The position numbers and the translations under genes are program-made. From assembly GCA_900543365.1 (NCBI GenBank), contig UQRG01000023.1, positions 1-14,424 of the forward strand: a stretch of 14,424 nucleotides of DNA, in the 5' to 3' direction. Position 1 is the stretch's first letter. Every line of letters starts with the position of its first letter. Of this stretch, positions 13,931-14,424 are shown in pieces. Origin of the DNA: an uncultured Eubacterium sp. Its GTDB lineage: Bacteria; Bacillota; Clostridia; Lachnospirales; CAG-274. Under the pieces are notes generated by a model. It was not told where the DNA came from, did not search any database, and saw only the letters and a program-made list of their open reading frames with translations.

Positions 13931-14424
13931 ATGAATTCACTTTTTAAATTTTACAGCAAAAGAACATTGATGCTATTATGTATAGGTATAGCTTTTACTC
14001 TTTTATTTACTTATACACAGTATTCAAATTATAATTCTGAATATGAGTATAATATTTGGTCTATATCTTCATTTGTTGATAATTATGCTTCAGCTTGTTT
14101 TTTAATAAACACTGCATTAGTATTTATGTTAACATATATTTTTAATATGTATAGAAATCAAAAAACAGGTATATTTATTAGACAGTTACCAGTTAAATAT
14201 AACAACGATTTTATAGCAAAAGTTGTTTTAACAGTATTGCTTGTTATTTTACTTGTATTTTTTGAAATAATTATATTTAATCTACTAACAAAAAGTTATA
14301 TAACAAATGAATATAATAAAATAATAAATTCTCCTGAATTAGTAAACACTGTACAGCAAAGTCTTAAATCAATATATACCAATTATTATATTAGTTTTGT
14401 GCAGTATACAATTATAACAATATT
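13931..14424 (+). CDS. ABC-2-type membrane permease, 3' end cut by window
   Basis: I translated this by hand: it opens MNSLFKFYSKRTLML at 13931 and is open for 164 codons to the window edge. Hydrophobic segments at about residues 12-31, 55-73 and 97-120 look like transmembrane helices, with a soluble stretch around 121-155 and another hydrophobic start at the edge. The KTGIFIRQLPVKYNNDFIAK segment (78-97), between the second and third helices, resembles those of bacterial export permeases. It begins 4 nt after the ATPase stop and is the presumed membrane partner of that ATPase. I recognise no finer family or substrate from this fragment. Further permease genes may follow outside the window, as in the B. 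subtilis ytr operon. Confidence 0.85.
   Translation, partial: MNSLFKFYSKRTLMLLCIGIAFTLLFTYTQYSNYNSEYEYNIWSISSFVDNYASACFLINTALVFMLTYIFNMYRNQKTGIFIRQLPVKYNNDFIAKVVLTVLLVILLVFFEIIIFNLLTKSYITNEYNKIINSPELVNTVQQSLKSIYTNYYISFVQYTIITI

Overview
The window looks like ordinary chromosome of a low-GC Gram-positive anaerobe, most likely a member of Clostridia. The reasons are the very AT-rich DNA, strong GGAGG-type ribosome binding sites, sigma-A promoters that mostly carry an extended -10, the Firmicutes-style gdpP-rplI-dnaB cluster, and a methionine synthase split into two proteins. Genus-level placement is not possible from the sequence alone. I see no rRNA, tRNA, CRISPR array, insertion sequence, prophage gene or attachment site.

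Left block (1-3820, minus strand). One operon reads right to left: a stand-alone methionine synthase reactivation protein, a cobalamin-dependent methionine synthase that lacks that domain (the two overlap by 11 nt, GTG start), and a tRNA-dihydrouridine synthase one base further on that runs off the left edge. It starts from an extended -10 promoter placed back to back with the pheA promoter.

Central block (3953-8395, plus strand). Prephenate dehydratase (pheA) comes first. A promoter inside its 3' end then drives gdpP, a c-di-AMP phosphodiesterase missing the usual membrane anchor, followed by rplI (ribosomal protein L9) and dnaB (replicative helicase). A hairpin terminator follows dnaB.

Right block (8638-12463, minus strand). 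Three genes each have their own candidate promoter: a VanH-like D-2-hydroxyacid (D-lactate) dehydrogenase, a MATE efflux transporter with a terminator, and a class I/II PLP aminotransferase. The space between dnaB and the dehydrogenase holds what looks like a decayed duplication of the dehydrogenase 3' end.

Right edge (12681-14424, plus strand). An operon of YtrA-subfamily GntR repressor, ABC ATPase and membrane permease (cut by the window) lies behind a promoter whose spacer and -10 are covered by a 31-bp near-palindrome, the likely operator.

No gene-free stretch exceeds 300 bases; the largest are 8396-8637, 12464-12680 and 9628-9824. I found no clearly new multi-gene system. The points most worth a second look are the split methionine synthase with a four-cysteine tail on its reactivator, the anchorless GdpP, an altered TRF motif in prephenate dehydratase, and the operator-like palindromes.
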